Shown: piece by piece, positions 7,608 to 16,155 of the stretch | Layout of the letters: each line of letters opens with the position of its first letter | How positions within the stretch are numbered: position 1 is the stretch's first letter | Origin: an uncultured Eubacteriales bacterium | Lineage (GTDB): Bacteria; Bacillota; Clostridia; Christensenellales; Christensenellaceae | NCBI GenBank assembly: GCA_900545085.1 | Contig: UQXU01000004.1 | Location: 1 to 56,659 of the forward strand | Length of the DNA: 56,659 nt | Direction: 5' to 3' | Program-made: the position numbers and the translations under genes | Notes under the pieces: generated by a model | Seen by the model: only the letters and a program-made list of their open reading frames with translations | The model's database searches: none | Told to the model about the DNA's origin: nothing

Positions 7608-9781
7608 TAATCCACTACCTCAGACTGCGCATATATCCATATGCACTTGTAGGATTGCCTGCGGCCTCGCTGAGACAGTCTCCATTCCTCATTCTGCGCT
7701 CCTTTATACGCAGTATAAACATAATATTCGTTTACGGGGTACGTCTTTGTATCTGAGAAATTGTTTATCATCGCGAGCGTCACGTTGAAATCGTAGACGT
7801 AGCCTTTTCCGCCTACATCATACCCGTATTTGTAATCCTCCCCGACAAAAGGATTGAGCAATATATACTTCGAGCCGTAGAGGAAATCATAGCCCGCTTC
7901 CGTGAGAGACTTCAGAGAGGAATCGTCGCCCAGCCTGCACAACAGACCCGAAAGCTGATCTGTACTCGAAATCATATTCAGATACTTCCCCTGAACCTCA
8001 ACCTCTGTCTCGGGAAATGTGTATTCATAATACTCTGTCACATAGCCCTTTGTGCGAAAGTTAAACATATAGCGGTGCATTTTAGCAAAGTTTTTCTTTA
8101 TAAGATAAAGCTTTTTATCCGCGTTTGAGATAAGCGCGTATCCTTCGCCGCACGGCAAATCGTCGGCATACAGCGCCTCTGTCTCCGTCTGAACATAGCG
8201 CGCGCTGTCCTGTTCCAGTCCGAAAAGCTCCGCCAGACCTGAGAACGCCGCTCCGTCCGCGTATCCCGCGTTCATCTGAACTAATATCAAATATCTGGCG
8301 CTGTACTCCAGATATTTCTGACCTTGATGCTCAAACGGGAAATACCCGTCCAATATTTTCATTTGCAGCTCAGCTACATCAAATCCGGCATACGTCTTGG
8401 AAGCAGCCTCGAGCGTATCCTTCGGGCTGTTCTTCGCTATGTTTTCCACTACTGTAAACACCTGCATGAATTTAGTGCCAGAATACGGCAGCGCCGCCGC
8501 GGAGTTTTGCATTCTGAGCTTTGCATTGCCGAGTTCTGTGCTTATCAGCTTTTTATCGTCGTCAGTCTCTTCTCCGCTTATCATTCTCTGATATACTTCA
8601 TAAACCTCCTCGCCCATGCACTTCGCCGCGGCGTAGCTCAGGTCGCCCTGAGTCGGTATCCACGAATAGTCCGTCACTCTCGCCTGCTCATTAACTGAGT
8701 TTGCATTTGCAAAGAGAGCGCTTTCCGACGACGCAGACGCCGAGCCTCTAAAAACCTTACAGGAGTAATCGCCGTATTTCAAGTTTGTATCCTGCGTCAC
8801 TCCCGTCACGCTTAGCGTCACGAGCTGACTGCTGACCTTATTGACCGACGTCACGCTTCCGTTGTCGAGCTTAAAATCCCCCGCTTTCACATCATCGGGA
8901 AACTTGAGTCCAACTGCATATATTCTTATGTTTCCGTCGCCGTTTACCATAACAGGCGAGTATATACCGTCCGCTACGTCCGTTTTAACCTTAGCCGTCG
9001 CTCCGTAGCCGGTTGAAAGAGAGCCGTTTTTAAAACGCACTCGACCCTCGTTCGACGCTCCCAAATCGCCGCTGAGATACAGCGTTACAGAAGTTTCGTC
9101 AAATGTGGACGAATCTATATTCAGCTCAGAAAAGGAACCTTCCAGCGCTATATCCTCCTCTACGCTGAAATCAGATGCAAAAGTGTCGTTTTTGACGTCT
9201 ATTATCAATTCGAGCACACCGTCGTTTACATTCTGACTTCTGACTTCGACGTTCGGAAACGCAACGCGAACCTCCGCGTCGATAGTGTAGGTGTCCTCTA
9301 TGTGTTCGCCTTCGTCCGTATCCTCTTCGTCAGTGATTCTTATTACACCGCGCCCCGTCTCGTCGCTGTCCACTGAGCTTTGCAGCTGCTTGTATTCCGG
9401 AAATTCCGGCACGGCGAGTTCTATCTCAACGCCGTCGTCTTTAATATATATGCCCTTCTTGACAAAGTCCTTCAATGCGCCGGAGAGCGTCACCGCGGTT
9501 AGCTGCGGATCGTCTCCGATCACGGACGAATCGCACGGTATGAAAACTCTGAAACGCGGTTGAGATACAGTAACCTCCGCCTTCACCCGCTGAAAGCTGT
9601 AATCGTCAGATCTTTTTGTATCGTAAACCGTCCCTGATTCCGAGACGACAGTCTGCGTTTCCGACGTCTCCGCTGCCGTATTGCCGCTTTCAGACTCATT
9701 CGTCTGAGACTGCGGCAATTCTCTCGCACAGCTGCAGAACAAAAGCATCGCCGCCGCTAACATAACTGCAATCTTTCTCAT
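7607..9781 (-). CDS. Large lipoprotein of unknown function
   Basis: 724 aa. The N-terminus has a lipoprotein signal peptide: M-R-K-I, a hydrophobic stretch, then L-F-C-S-C-A with a lipobox cysteine near residue 18, followed by a Ser/Thr/Glu-rich linker. The body is acidic and rich in beta-strand-like repeats in the first half (several S-V-T-L-Y-L-S / G-D-L type strands), so immunoglobulin-like or beta-sandwich domains are likely; the second half is more mixed. I do not recognise a family. It is expected to be anchored outside the membrane. It sits 20 bases after dnaX with its own Shine-Dalgarno (AAGGAG) and is coupled to the FkbM methyltransferase, which may act on the cell surface too. Confidence 0.8.
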   Translation of the reverse strand: MRKIAVMLAAAMLLFCSCARELPQSQTNESESGNTAAETSETQTVVSESGTVYDTKRSDDYSFQRVKAEVTVSQPRFRVFIPCDSSVIGDDPQLTAVTLSGALKDFVKKGIYIKDDGVEIELAVPEFPEYKQLQSSVDSDETGRGVIRITDEEDTDEGEHIEDTYTIDAEVRVAFPNVEVRSQNVNDGVLELIIDVKNDTFASDFSVEEDIALEGSFSELNIDSSTFDETSVTLYLSGDLGASNEGRVRFKNGSLSTGYGATAKVKTDVADGIYSPVMVNGDGNIRIYAVGLKFPDDVKAGDFKLDNGSVTSVNKVSSQLVTLSVTGVTQDTNLKYGDYSCKVFRGSASASSESALFANANSVNEQARVTDYSWIPTQGDLSYAAAKCMGEEVYEVYQRMISGEETDDDKKLISTELGNAKLRMQNSAAALPYSGTKFMQVFTVVENIAKNSPKDTLEAASKTYAGFDVAELQMKILDGYFPFEHQGQKYLEYSARYLILVQMNAGYADGAAFSGLAELFGLEQDSARYVQTETEALYADDLPCGEGYALISNADKKLYLIKKNFAKMHRYMFNFRTKGYVTEYYEYTFPETEVEVQGKYLNMISSTDQLSGLLCRLGDDSSLKSLTEAGYDFLYGSKYILLNPFVGEDYKYGYDVGGKGYVYDFNVTLAMINNFSDTKTYPVNEYYVYTAYKGAQNEEWRLSQRGRRQSYKCIWIYAQSEVVD

Positions 9782-9801
9782 AGTTTCTCCTTGCGCATTT
9801 C

Positions 9802-11235
9802 TCAGTCTATAAATTCGATTCCGGCATTTTCGTCCGGTTTTTCCTGAGTTTCCAGTTCTATCCTGAGTTTCTTACCCATTTCCTCGCTGAGTATTTCTTC
9901 AAATTTTGTGGCGCGTACATTGTCCATCATCATATGGGCTTTGAAATATCTGTCATAATCAGCCGCCCGCAGCACAACGCTGCCTCCGCCCGATATGCCG
10001 ACGGGTCTCACCAGCGCGAAAAACGGTTTTAACGCCACTCCGCCCTGCTCCGCGAGCTTCTTGCAGGAGGCTTCCCACGCCTTGGCAAGCTCGGAATCCG
10101 GCTTCGGCTCAGGTTTTTTCGGCTTTTGCGGCTTTTGGCGCTTTGGTTCGCTCTCAGGCGCCGCCGCGGCCTGCGCAGGTCTTTTCTCCAGCCTCTCGAT
10201 TCTGGCGAGCAGAGCCGCCGTCGTCTCTCCTGCGCCCAGAGCTATTCTCGCCACCGCAGTTTCAAGCTGCACAGTCGGCGCGGTAGTATATCTCAGCTTT
10301 ACCTCAGTATCCGCGAGAATCTCCAGCGCAAAAACAACCTGCGCGCCCGCGTCTTTCTCCAGCCTGCCGGAAAGCTCGTTCATCATTGCGTTTGCCAAAG
10401 CAGCCGGCTGAGCCCCCTCGTCCGTCAGCTCCGCCAACACTTTCAGAGCATTCTTAGCGTCGCCCAGAAGAGCGCTGTCCACCATCGCGCTTATGGCGTC
10501 GGCGTCCGCGAGACCTATCAGCTCCCGCACAGAATCCGCCGTTATCTCTCCTCCGAGAGAAATACATTTATCCAGCATGGACAGCGCATCTCTCAGCGCG
10601 CCGCCCGCCGCGCGGGCTATCATTCCGAGAGCTTCATCCTCTGCCTTTCCGCCTTCCGCCTCCAGCACCTCGCGCATTCTCTCTTTTATCTCCGAATCCC
10701 CAATGCGCCGAAAGTCAAACCTCTGGCATCGCGAAAGCACGGTGGCCGGCAGCTTTTGCAGCTCTGTAGTAGCCAATATGAAAACCACATGCTCCGGCGG
10801 CTCCTCGAGAGTTTTGAGCAAGGCGTTGAACGCGCTGCGCGTGAGCATATGCACTTCGTCAATTATATACACCTTTCGATCGGCACGCACGGGCATCAGC
10901 GCGACGCTCTCTCTTAGGTCGCGCGCATTTTCTACGCTGTTGTTGCTCGCCGCGTCCATCTCGATTATATCCGGCATGTTGTCCGCCAGAGCCGCCTTGC
11001 AATTCTCACATTCCAGGCATGGCTCTCCCTCCTGAGGATTTTGGCAAACAAGCGCCATAGCGGTTATTTTTGCGGCTGAGGTTTTGCCTGTGCCGCGCGG
11101 CCCGGAGAAGAGATAAGCATGAGAAGGCTCTCCGGACGCGATCTGACCGCGCAGTATCGCCGCCGTCGTCGTCTGTCCCTTCAGCTCTGAGAAGCGTCTC
11201 GGTCTAAATTTTCTGTAAAGTGCCTTGTGTGCCAT
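9802..11235 (-). CDS. dnaX: DNA polymerase III subunit gamma/tau
   Basis: Clamp-loader ATPase, 477 aa, somewhat shorter than Bacillus DnaX (563 aa). Walker A is G-P-R-G-T-G-K-T at residues 45-52; a zinc site follows with C64, C73, C76 and C79; Walker B is V-Y-I-I-D-E-V-H-M-L; sensor and SRC motifs are in L-S-R-C-Q-R-F-D-F. Domain III follows, then a Pro/Lys-rich linker (residues about 355-385) and a short C-terminal domain. I saw no obvious slippery sequence for a frameshifted short form. The usual partners ybaB and recR do not follow it; instead a lipoprotein gene does. Shine-Dalgarno AGGAG seven bases before the ATG. Confidence 0.96.
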   Translation of the reverse strand: MAHKALYRKFRPRRFSELKGQTTTAAILRGQIASGEPSHAYLFSGPRGTGKTSAAKITAMALVCQNPQEGEPCLECENCKAALADNMPDIIEMDAASNNSVENARDLRESVALMPVRADRKVYIIDEVHMLTRSAFNALLKTLEEPPEHVVFILATTELQKLPATVLSRCQRFDFRRIGDSEIKERMREVLEAEGGKAEDEALGMIARAAGGALRDALSMLDKCISLGGEITADSVRELIGLADADAISAMVDSALLGDAKNALKVLAELTDEGAQPAALANAMMNELSGRLEKDAGAQVVFALEILADTEVKLRYTTAPTVQLETAVARIALGAGETTAALLARIERLEKRPAQAAAAPESEPKRQKPQKPKKPEPKPDSELAKAWEASCKKLAEQGGVALKPFFALVRPVGISGGGSVVLRAADYDRYFKAHMMMDNVRATKFEEILSEEMGKKLRIELETQEKPDENAGIEFID

Positions 11236-11253
11236 CTCGACTCCTGTTTAAAT

Positions 11254-11285
11254 ATTAAAAACTCAGGCGGTCAATCCAGACCGCC
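11254..11285 (-). terminator. Terminator between the C_GCAxxG_C_C gene and dnaX
   Basis: Minus-strand hairpin GGCGGTC / GACCGCC (loop TGGATT), followed by TGAGTTTTTAAT. It separates the ychF unit from dnaX. Confidence 0.8.
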
Positions 11286-11326
11286 CATTATTTCATACAA
11301 ATTACTTTTGTCTGCCGCTAAGAGGC

Positions 11327-11728
11327 TTATTCCGCTTCAATCTGACGAACTACACATTCCGCCGCCATCTGCACGACCTCCGTACATCCCTTGCCTTTGT
11401 TCACGTTCTGATGCTTAGCTCGAATGTCTTTGCACATCGTGCCGCCCAGCGTCTCGTTGAAATCGCGCATGAATGCCTGAACCTTTTTTCTTGCGTCGGG
11501 AGAATCCGCCATTCTGCCGTTTACGTACATTTTCCCCAGCACGGCTGCGCCTGCCGCCGCCGCTCCGCAGAGGTTCCCGGTCATTACTCCAGAGCCGAAG
11601 CCCGAAAGCATAGTATAGTCGCTCTCGGCTATCCCCAGATTATACTCCTCGTTCGCCGCGCGGATAATGGACTCTGCGCAGTTGAGACCTGCTGTGTTAT
11701 ATTCTACTGCCTTTTCTACAAAACTCAT
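11327..11728 (-). CDS. C_GCAxxG_C_C family protein
   Basis: 133 aa. This family of putative redox proteins is named for its cysteine pattern, visible here as N-C-A-E-S (about residue 16), N-L-C-G-A-A-A-A-G (about 53-61), T-M-C-K-D, K-G-C-T-E and A-E-C-V-V. Function is not established; the conserved cysteines suggest metal binding or thiol redox in the cytoplasm of anaerobes. Shine-Dalgarno AGGAGG. It follows ychF by 29 bases and so is probably cotranscribed with it, ending at a strong terminator. Confidence 0.88.
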   Translation of the reverse strand: MSFVEKAVEYNTAGLNCAESIIRAANEEYNLGIAESDYTMLSGFGSGVMTGNLCGAAAAGAAVLGKMYVNGRMADSPDARKKVQAFMRDFNETLGGTMCKDIRAKHQNVNKGKGCTEVVQMAAECVVRQIEAE

Positions 11729-11757
11729 TGTTTTCCTCCTGAATGCAACATCGTCTC

Positions 11758-12858
11758 TCAGACGTTGAACTTAAATACTACTACATCTCCGTCTTGAAAG
11801 ACGTATTCTTTACCCTCCTGGCGGATCAGACCCTTTTCCTTGGCCGCGCTCATGTCTCCTCCCAGCTCCTTGAGAGTATCGAACGCAATAACCTCCGCTT
11901 TTATGAACCCGCGTTCAAAATCAGAGTGTATCTTACCCGCCGCCTTGGGAGCCTTTGTCCCTTTAGGTATTGTCCACGCGCGGACTTCCTTCGGCCCTGC
12001 TGTCAGATAGCTCATCAGGCCGAGTGTATCGTAGCTCTTTTTTATCAGCTTTTCCAAGCCGGAAGAGCCTATCTTGAGTTCTTCTATGAACATCTCGCGC
12101 TCTTCGTCGTCCAGACTGCTTAGCTCTTCCTCCACCTTCGCGCTGACGGCGAGAATATCGTCGCCCTGCGCTGTGACGTAATCCTTGAGCTTTTTAGCGA
12201 GAGGTATCTCGTCGATGCTCTTGCCCAGATCCTCCTCCGCTATGTTCGCGACGTATATTACAGGCTTGTCCGTCAGCAGGAACATGTCGTCCAGCAGCTC
12301 GCGGCCTTCCTCATCCAGCTCGACAGCGCGGGCCGGTTTGCCGCTCTCCAGCTCCGAGATTAGGTTCTTCAGCGTTTCTGTCTGGCGCGCATATTTTTTG
12401 TCGCCTGTTTTTATAAGCTTTTCCGTCTTTGCGAGACGTTTTTCCGCCGTTTCCATATCTGCGAAAATCAACTCAAAATTTATAGTCTCCACATCGCGCA
12501 CGGGGTCCACGCCGCCGTCTACGTGTGTAATGTTGTCGTCTTCAAAGCAGCGCACCACTTGAACTATAGCGTCTACCTCGCGTATATGCGCGAGAAATTT
12601 GTTTCCCAGACCTTCGCCCTTGCTCGCACCGCGCACGAGACCCGCAATATCTACAAATTCTATTGTCGCAGGTGTAAATTTTTCAGGATTGTAAATCCTC
12701 GCGAGAAAATCCAAACGCTCATCCGGCACAGCGACTATACCCACGTTCGGCTCTATCGTGCAGAAGGGATAATTCGCGCTCTGCGCCCCTGCTTTTGTCA
12801 GCGCATTGAAAAGTGTACTTTTTCCTACGTTCGGTAGTCCTACGACGCCCAGCTTCAT
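11758..12858 (-). CDS. ychF: Ribosome-associated ATPase YchF (OLA1 family)
   Basis: 366 aa, full length. P-loop G-L-P-N-V-G-K-S-T at residues 7-15, D-I-A-G-L-V near 68-73, a coiled-coil insertion, and the C-terminal TGS domain with the family's R-A-W-T-I-P...[13 protein letters not shown] block. YchF is an Obg-family P-loop protein that prefers ATP to GTP and binds ribosomes. Its start has only a weak Shine-Dalgarno. A promoter at 12897-12926 lies 40 bases upstream. Confidence 0.96.
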   Translation of the reverse strand: MKLGVVGLPNVGKSTLFNALTKAGAQSANYPFCTIEPNVGIVAVPDERLDFLARIYNPEKFTPATIEFVDIAGLVRGASKGEGLGNKFLAHIREVDAIVQVVRCFEDDNITHVDGGVDPVRDVETINFELIFADMETAEKRLAKTEKLIKTGDKKYARQTETLKNLISELESGKPARAVELDEEGRELLDDMFLLTDKPVIYVANIAEEDLGKSIDEIPLAKKLKDYVTAQGDDILAVSAKVEEELSSLDDEEREMFIEELKIGSSGLEKLIKKSYDTLGLMSYLTAGPKEVRAWTIPKGTKAPKAAGKIHSDFERGFIKAEVIAFDTLKELGGDMSAAKEKGLIRQEGKEYVFQDGDVVVFKFNV

Positions 12859-12896
12859 TGTATATCAATCCTCACAATCACACATAATCTCAGGGT

Positions 12897-12926
12897 ATAT
12901 TATAACCCCTGCCCCCGTTTTAAGCA
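12897..12926 (-). promoter_or_regulatory. Likely ychF promoter
   Basis: On the minus strand TTGCTT is followed by 17 bases and TATAAT. It overlaps the 3' end of the 23-codon frame just upstream. Confidence 0.6.
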
Positions 12927-12991
12927 AGTCCGCGCTTTTGCCGTAACGGTTTTTTTACATTTTTCGCGCTCATGCTCGGATGCGTCAGCAA
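12920..12991 (-). CDS. Possible 23-aa small protein or leader peptide
   Basis: A short frame starting with TTG at 12991, preceded by a strong Shine-Dalgarno (GGGAGGTGGG) and ending with TAA at 12920. The peptide is basic, with two K-K and R-Q-K-R clusters. It is the only frame immediately behind the second copy of the paired-operator promoter. It could be a small protein, a leader peptide for ychF, or chance: an internal ATG six codons in gives a 17-residue version. No homologue is recognised. Confidence 0.35.
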   Translation of the reverse strand: MLTHPSMSAKNVKKPLRQKRGLA

Positions 12992-13009
12992 TCCCACCTC
13001 CCTATTTAT

Positions 13010-13060
13010 GGCATATGTTATTTATATTTAAATTATAGACTCATTTCTGGCATATGTCAA
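13010..13060 (-). promoter_or_regulatory. Second copy of the paired-operator promoter
   Basis: Minus strand: TTGACA (13060-13055), 17 bases, TATAAT (13037-13032), with CATATGCCAG overlapping the -35 box and a second CATATGCC at 13018-13010 followed by ATAAATA. It matches the promoter before the DUF134-NifX gene in boxes, spacing, operators and the downstream AGGAGG-type ribosome site, yet no large gene follows directly. Confidence 0.75.
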
Positions 13061-13082
13061 CAACCTCGAACATACGTCCGCA

Positions 13083-13138
13083 TATAACCGTGAACAGATG
13101 CCCCCGCCTCTAAATGACGGGGCGGTACCCTTTATTAA
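13083..13138 (-). repeat. Dispersed hairpin repeat, copy 1
   Basis: On the minus strand it begins near TTTAATAAAGGG, has a GC-rich hairpin (CCGCCCC / GGCGGGG) and ends with the conserved tail CATCTGTTCACGGTTAT. Copies 2 and 3 are at 17072-17155 and 25491-25592. Confidence 0.7.
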
Positions 13139-13161
13139 AAAAACCGGGCATAAAGCCCGGC
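13136..13161 (-). terminator. Terminator of the murB-rapZ-whiA-crh unit
   Basis: Minus strand GCCGGGC TTTAT GCCCGG followed by seven T. It abuts the repeat copy. Confidence 0.85.
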
Positions 13162-13191
13162 AAATTACTAGATTAATTATAACTTACAAGC

Positions 13192-13455
13192 TCAGCTTGC
13201 AGCATTGTCAGACACAAGCTCTTCCAGGGCTGCGACAGCTTCCTGCTCGTCCTTGCCGTTAACCAGAAGATAGAAAGATTCCCCCTGCTTCAATCCGAGC
13301 GAGAGTACGCCCATTATGGATTTTGCATTTACCTTGCGGTTTTCACTTTCAATGAGAATCTGAGAGCTGAATTTGCTCGCGACCTGTACGAAAAGAGCCG
13401 CGGGTCTGCTTTTTAAACCGTCAGGACTAGTAATTGTAAGTTCTTTGTACAACAT
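13192..13455 (-). CDS. crh: Crh-like HPr protein lacking His15
   Basis: 87 aa. The frame opens five codons earlier, but GGGAGG covers those codons, so the ATG at 13455 is the start. With this start HPr numbering fits exactly: the phosphorylatable His15 is replaced by Lys (D-G-L-K15-S-R-P), while the regulatory Ser46 is kept (A-K-S46-I-M-G-V). Bacillus Crh also lacks His15 (Gln) and keeps Ser46, and lies in rapZ-yvcK-whiA-crh. The position here, directly after whiA, is the same. It therefore cannot take phosphate from enzyme I and is expected to act only as a Ser-phosphorylated co-regulator of CcpA or in other signalling. It ends at a terminator. Confidence 0.88.
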   Translation of the reverse strand: MLYKELTITSPDGLKSRPAALFVQVASKFSSQILIESENRKVNAKSIMGVLSLGLKQGESFYLLVNGKDEQEAVAALEELVSDNAAS

Positions 13456-13500
13456 GATTTTTCCTCCCAATTAGCTGAGTTTTCTCAACTTAATTTAAAT

Positions 13501-14409
13501 TTATTTTATCTGCTCATTGGGCCTCAATTCGTCTGCCATCTGAGCAATCTTCCTTATTCTATGATTGACGCTTGATTTAGAAGTATCCGCCAGCTCCGAA
13601 AGCTCTCTGAGCGATGCGTCGGGGTATTCCAGCCGAAGCTGCGCTATCTCGCGCAGATTCTCAGGCAGAGCATCCAGCCCCATCTGAGCTTCAATCAATT
13701 GGATATCGCGTATTTGTCTCATACTCGCGCGCACTGTCTTATCTATGTTCGCACTTTCACAGTTTATCGCTCGATTTACATTGTTTCGGATGTTTTTAAT
13801 TATCCGGACGTTTTCCATCTCCAGCACGGCGGTATGCGCACCCGCGAGCGTCAGAAATTCTACGATCTCCTTCGCGTCTTTTATATAAACCACAAACGCT
13901 TCTCTGCGCATTGATATCTTTGCTGTCAAATTGAATCTATTTAATACATTCGACAGATACTCCGAAAATTCCTTCTTAGAAAGCAGAATTTCTAAGTGAT
14001 AATTTTTTTTGGGATCTGTCACAGAGCCGCTCCCCAGGAAAGCCCCTCTGATGTAATCCGACTCTTCTATATTCTTCGCGTCGAAGGCTCCGTCCTCCGC
14101 GAATATATTCATTCCCGCCGCGTCCAATATCGCCATTGCAGAATTTCTGTCCGTCAGCCGAACCACATATGTGTCGTTTTTTTTCAGCCCGTCTTCGCGC
14201 ACGCTCAGCTCAGTCGTACAACCGTAAACAGCTTTTATTATTTTAAATATTCTCCGAGCCAGAGCCGCAGACTCCGTGCTGTACACCACGCTCACCCCGC
14301 CGGCAAGACCTATTCCCGCGCAGGTATGAGTCAAGCCTATCAGCTCGGAGAGAGATGGCTGCATTCCGCCGGCGCATATCTCTTCTTTTATATTTCGTGA
14401 AAATGACAT
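13501..14409 (-). CDS. whiA: DNA-binding protein WhiA
   Basis: 302 aa (Bacillus 316). An N-terminal LAGLIDADG-like domain (start M-S-F-S-R-N-I-K-E-E-I, with G-A-F-L-G-S-G-S-V near the middle) is followed by a C-terminal helix-turn-helix (L-R-E-L-S-E-L-A...K-S-S-V-N-H-R-I-R-K). WhiA influences cell division and sporulation in Gram-positives. It follows rapZ by nine bases and precedes the crh-like gene, the classical cluster; yvcK (mgfK), which usually sits between rapZ and whiA, is absent. Confidence 0.96.
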   Translation of the reverse strand: MSFSRNIKEEICAGGMQPSLSELIGLTHTCAGIGLAGGVSVVYSTESAALARRIFKIIKAVYGCTTELSVREDGLKKNDTYVVRLTDRNSAMAILDAAGMNIFAEDGAFDAKNIEESDYIRGAFLGSGSVTDPKKNYHLEILLSKKEFSEYLSNVLNRFNLTAKISMRREAFVVYIKDAKEIVEFLTLAGAHTAVLEMENVRIIKNIRNNVNRAINCESANIDKTVRASMRQIRDIQLIEAQMGLDALPENLREIAQLRLEYPDASLRELSELADTSKSSVNHRIRKIAQMADELRPNEQIK

Positions 14410-14418
14410 CAGCTCTTC

Positions 14419-15321
14419 CTAATCGTCTATGCGCACAGCCTTGAGGAATCGTTTTGTAACTGCATCTTTTTCCAGATACAGATCTCTATGTTCTATTGAA
14501 GTGCGCTGACCTTTGTCGCGCAGGCGTTTAGCCAGCTCCTCGCCCATGGCCACACTGCGGTGCATCCCTCCCGTGCAGCCTACGCCGACCACGAGCTGCT
14601 TCTTATCCTGCTCCAGAAAATGCGGCGCGAGAGAAAGTATCATCTTTTCCGCGTTGTTTAAAAACTCCGACGCCGCGTCGAAGCTCAGAACGTAATTGGA
14701 AACCTCTTCATCTAAGCCCGTGGATGTGCGCAGCGATTGAATATAAAACGGATTTGGCAGAAATCTCATATCAAAAACTAAATCCGCATCGAGAGGCAGA
14801 CCTCGTTTGAACCCGAAGGTTATAACGCTCACCTGTATTCCCTTGTCTCCCCGGCCGCTGTATAGCTTTTCGATAGTCGCCTTCAGCGCGCGGACGGAAT
14901 ACGTGGACGTATCTATAACCATATCCGCCATTTCTTTAATCCGCTGGAGCTTATCGCGTTCTTCAAGTATGCCCGTTATTATCTTTCCGCTGCCCGAGAC
15001 GGGATGTCTGCGTCTGGTCTGTTTAAATCTGCTGACCAAAACCTCATCCGAAGCGTCCAGAAATATAATCGCCGGCTTTATGCCCATTTTGCCCAGCTCG
15101 TCTATCGCGTCGTATATGCTGTCGAACATATCTCCCATTCTCATATCCGCGACGAGCGCCACGTTTTCCGAGGCGGAGGGACGCTCCATACAAAGCCTTG
15201 CAAAGCTTGGGATAAGCGCAGGCGGTATGTTGTCCGAGCAGAAAAAGCCCATATCCTCCAGCGTCCTCAACGCGCTGGATCTTCCCGCACCTGAGAGACC
15301 TGTGATTATCGTTAGCTGCAT
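14419..15321 (-). CDS. rapZ: RapZ-family P-loop protein
   Basis: 300 aa. The frame extends to 15396, but the ATG at 15321 has GGGAGGA eight bases upstream and matches the family start. Residues 8-15 are G-L-S-G-A-G-R-S: the P-loop lysine is Arg, unlike the G-x-x-G-x-G-K-S/T of the family. The rest is typical: L-E-D-M-G-F-F-C-S-D-N-I-P-P near 20-34 and the C-terminal G-C-T-G-G-M-H-R-S-V block. RapZ/YvcJ binds nucleotides and, in E. coli, senses glucosamine-6-phosphate and guides small-RNA decay. Its neighbours murB and whiA tie it to envelope metabolism. Confidence 0.93.
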   Translation of the reverse strand: MQLTIITGLSGAGRSSALRTLEDMGFFCSDNIPPALIPSFARLCMERPSASENVALVADMRMGDMFDSIYDAIDELGKMGIKPAIIFLDASDEVLVSRFKQTRRRHPVSGSGKIITGILEERDKLQRIKEMADMVIDTSTYSVRALKATIEKLYSGRGDKGIQVSVITFGFKRGLPLDADLVFDMRFLPNPFYIQSLRTSTGLDEEVSNYVLSFDAASEFLNNAEKMILSLAPHFLEQDKKQLVVGVGCTGGMHRSVAMGEELAKRLRDKGQRTSIEHRDLYLEKDAVTKRFLKAVRIDD

Positions 15322-15444
15322 AAATGTATCCTCCCCGCTTATCCTGTCCGCGTCTCTGCATCCAATATAAATATATAGGTAAGTATTTGAATACACATTC
15401 TCAATAAATCTCTATATTAAGTATACCGCTCGTATGCAAAATCG

Positions 15445-16155
15445 TCAAGCTCCGGAGAGGTTGACTATCTCGCGGCTCGTGAGCCCCGCTTCCAGAGCCT
15501 TTCGCAGCGCCGTATTCACCTGCGCCACATCCTCCGCCCTGTGAGCGTCCGAGCTTATAACGAATTTACAGCCCGTCTCCGCCACTCTGCGCAGCATATC
15601 CGGCGACTGCTCTTTGTGTTTTTGATTTATTTCAAAGAGTATTCCCCTGTCTCTGCATGCCCGCCCGAGCTGTATCAGGTCGCATTCTACGGCATATCCC
15701 GGATGTGAGATTATATCTATATCGTATTTGTCTATAGCCGCGAGATACGCCCGCGTCGTTTTTTTTACTCCGATGTGCTTAAACATTCTCGTCACATAGA
15801 AATGCCAATATCCACCCAGAGAGGACATGCGCGCCAGCTTGTGAAATCCCATAATGTGCATATCCAAGGGCTGAGATGGCATATCCACCCTTCCGTCCAG
15901 GCCGCACAAATTGCACTCTATAGAGCTTAGCACTTTTATTTTTCCGCTGTATTTCAGCTTTGCGTGGGAAATATCCTCGACATATGCATCCATATCGCGC
16001 ACATTGTATTTAAAATGACCGGGACCGTGATCCGAAATCGCAATGGCTTCGAGCGACAGCTCTATCGCGCGTTCTATATTGTCGTCCACACCGCCTGTGC
16101 CATGGCTGTGAACTGTATGCGTATGATAGTCCGCCGTTATTCTAGCCTTCTCCAA
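15445..16155 (-). CDS. PHP-domain phosphoesterase
   Basis: 236 aa. The PHP metal-binding motifs are D-Y-H-T-H-T (residues 9-14), S-D-H-G (about 41-44), S-I-E-C-N near 77-81, and S-D-A-H near the C-terminus, consistent with a trinuclear metal phosphoesterase of the HisJ/YcdX kind. Substrate unknown. It overlaps the end of murB by 14 bases, and the same pair precedes rapZ-whiA in many Clostridia, so the five genes are probably one unit. Confidence 0.9.
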   Translation of the reverse strand: MEKARITADYHTHTVHSHGTGGVDDNIERAIELSLEAIAISDHGPGHFKYNVRDMDAYVEDISHAKLKYSGKIKVLSSIECNLCGLDGRVDMPSQPLDMHIMGFHKLARMSSLGGYWHFYVTRMFKHIGVKKTTRAYLAAIDKYDIDIISHPGYAVECDLIQLGRACRDRGILFEINQKHKEQSPDMLRRVAETGCKFVISSDAHRAEDVAQVNTALRKALEAGLTSREIVNLSGA

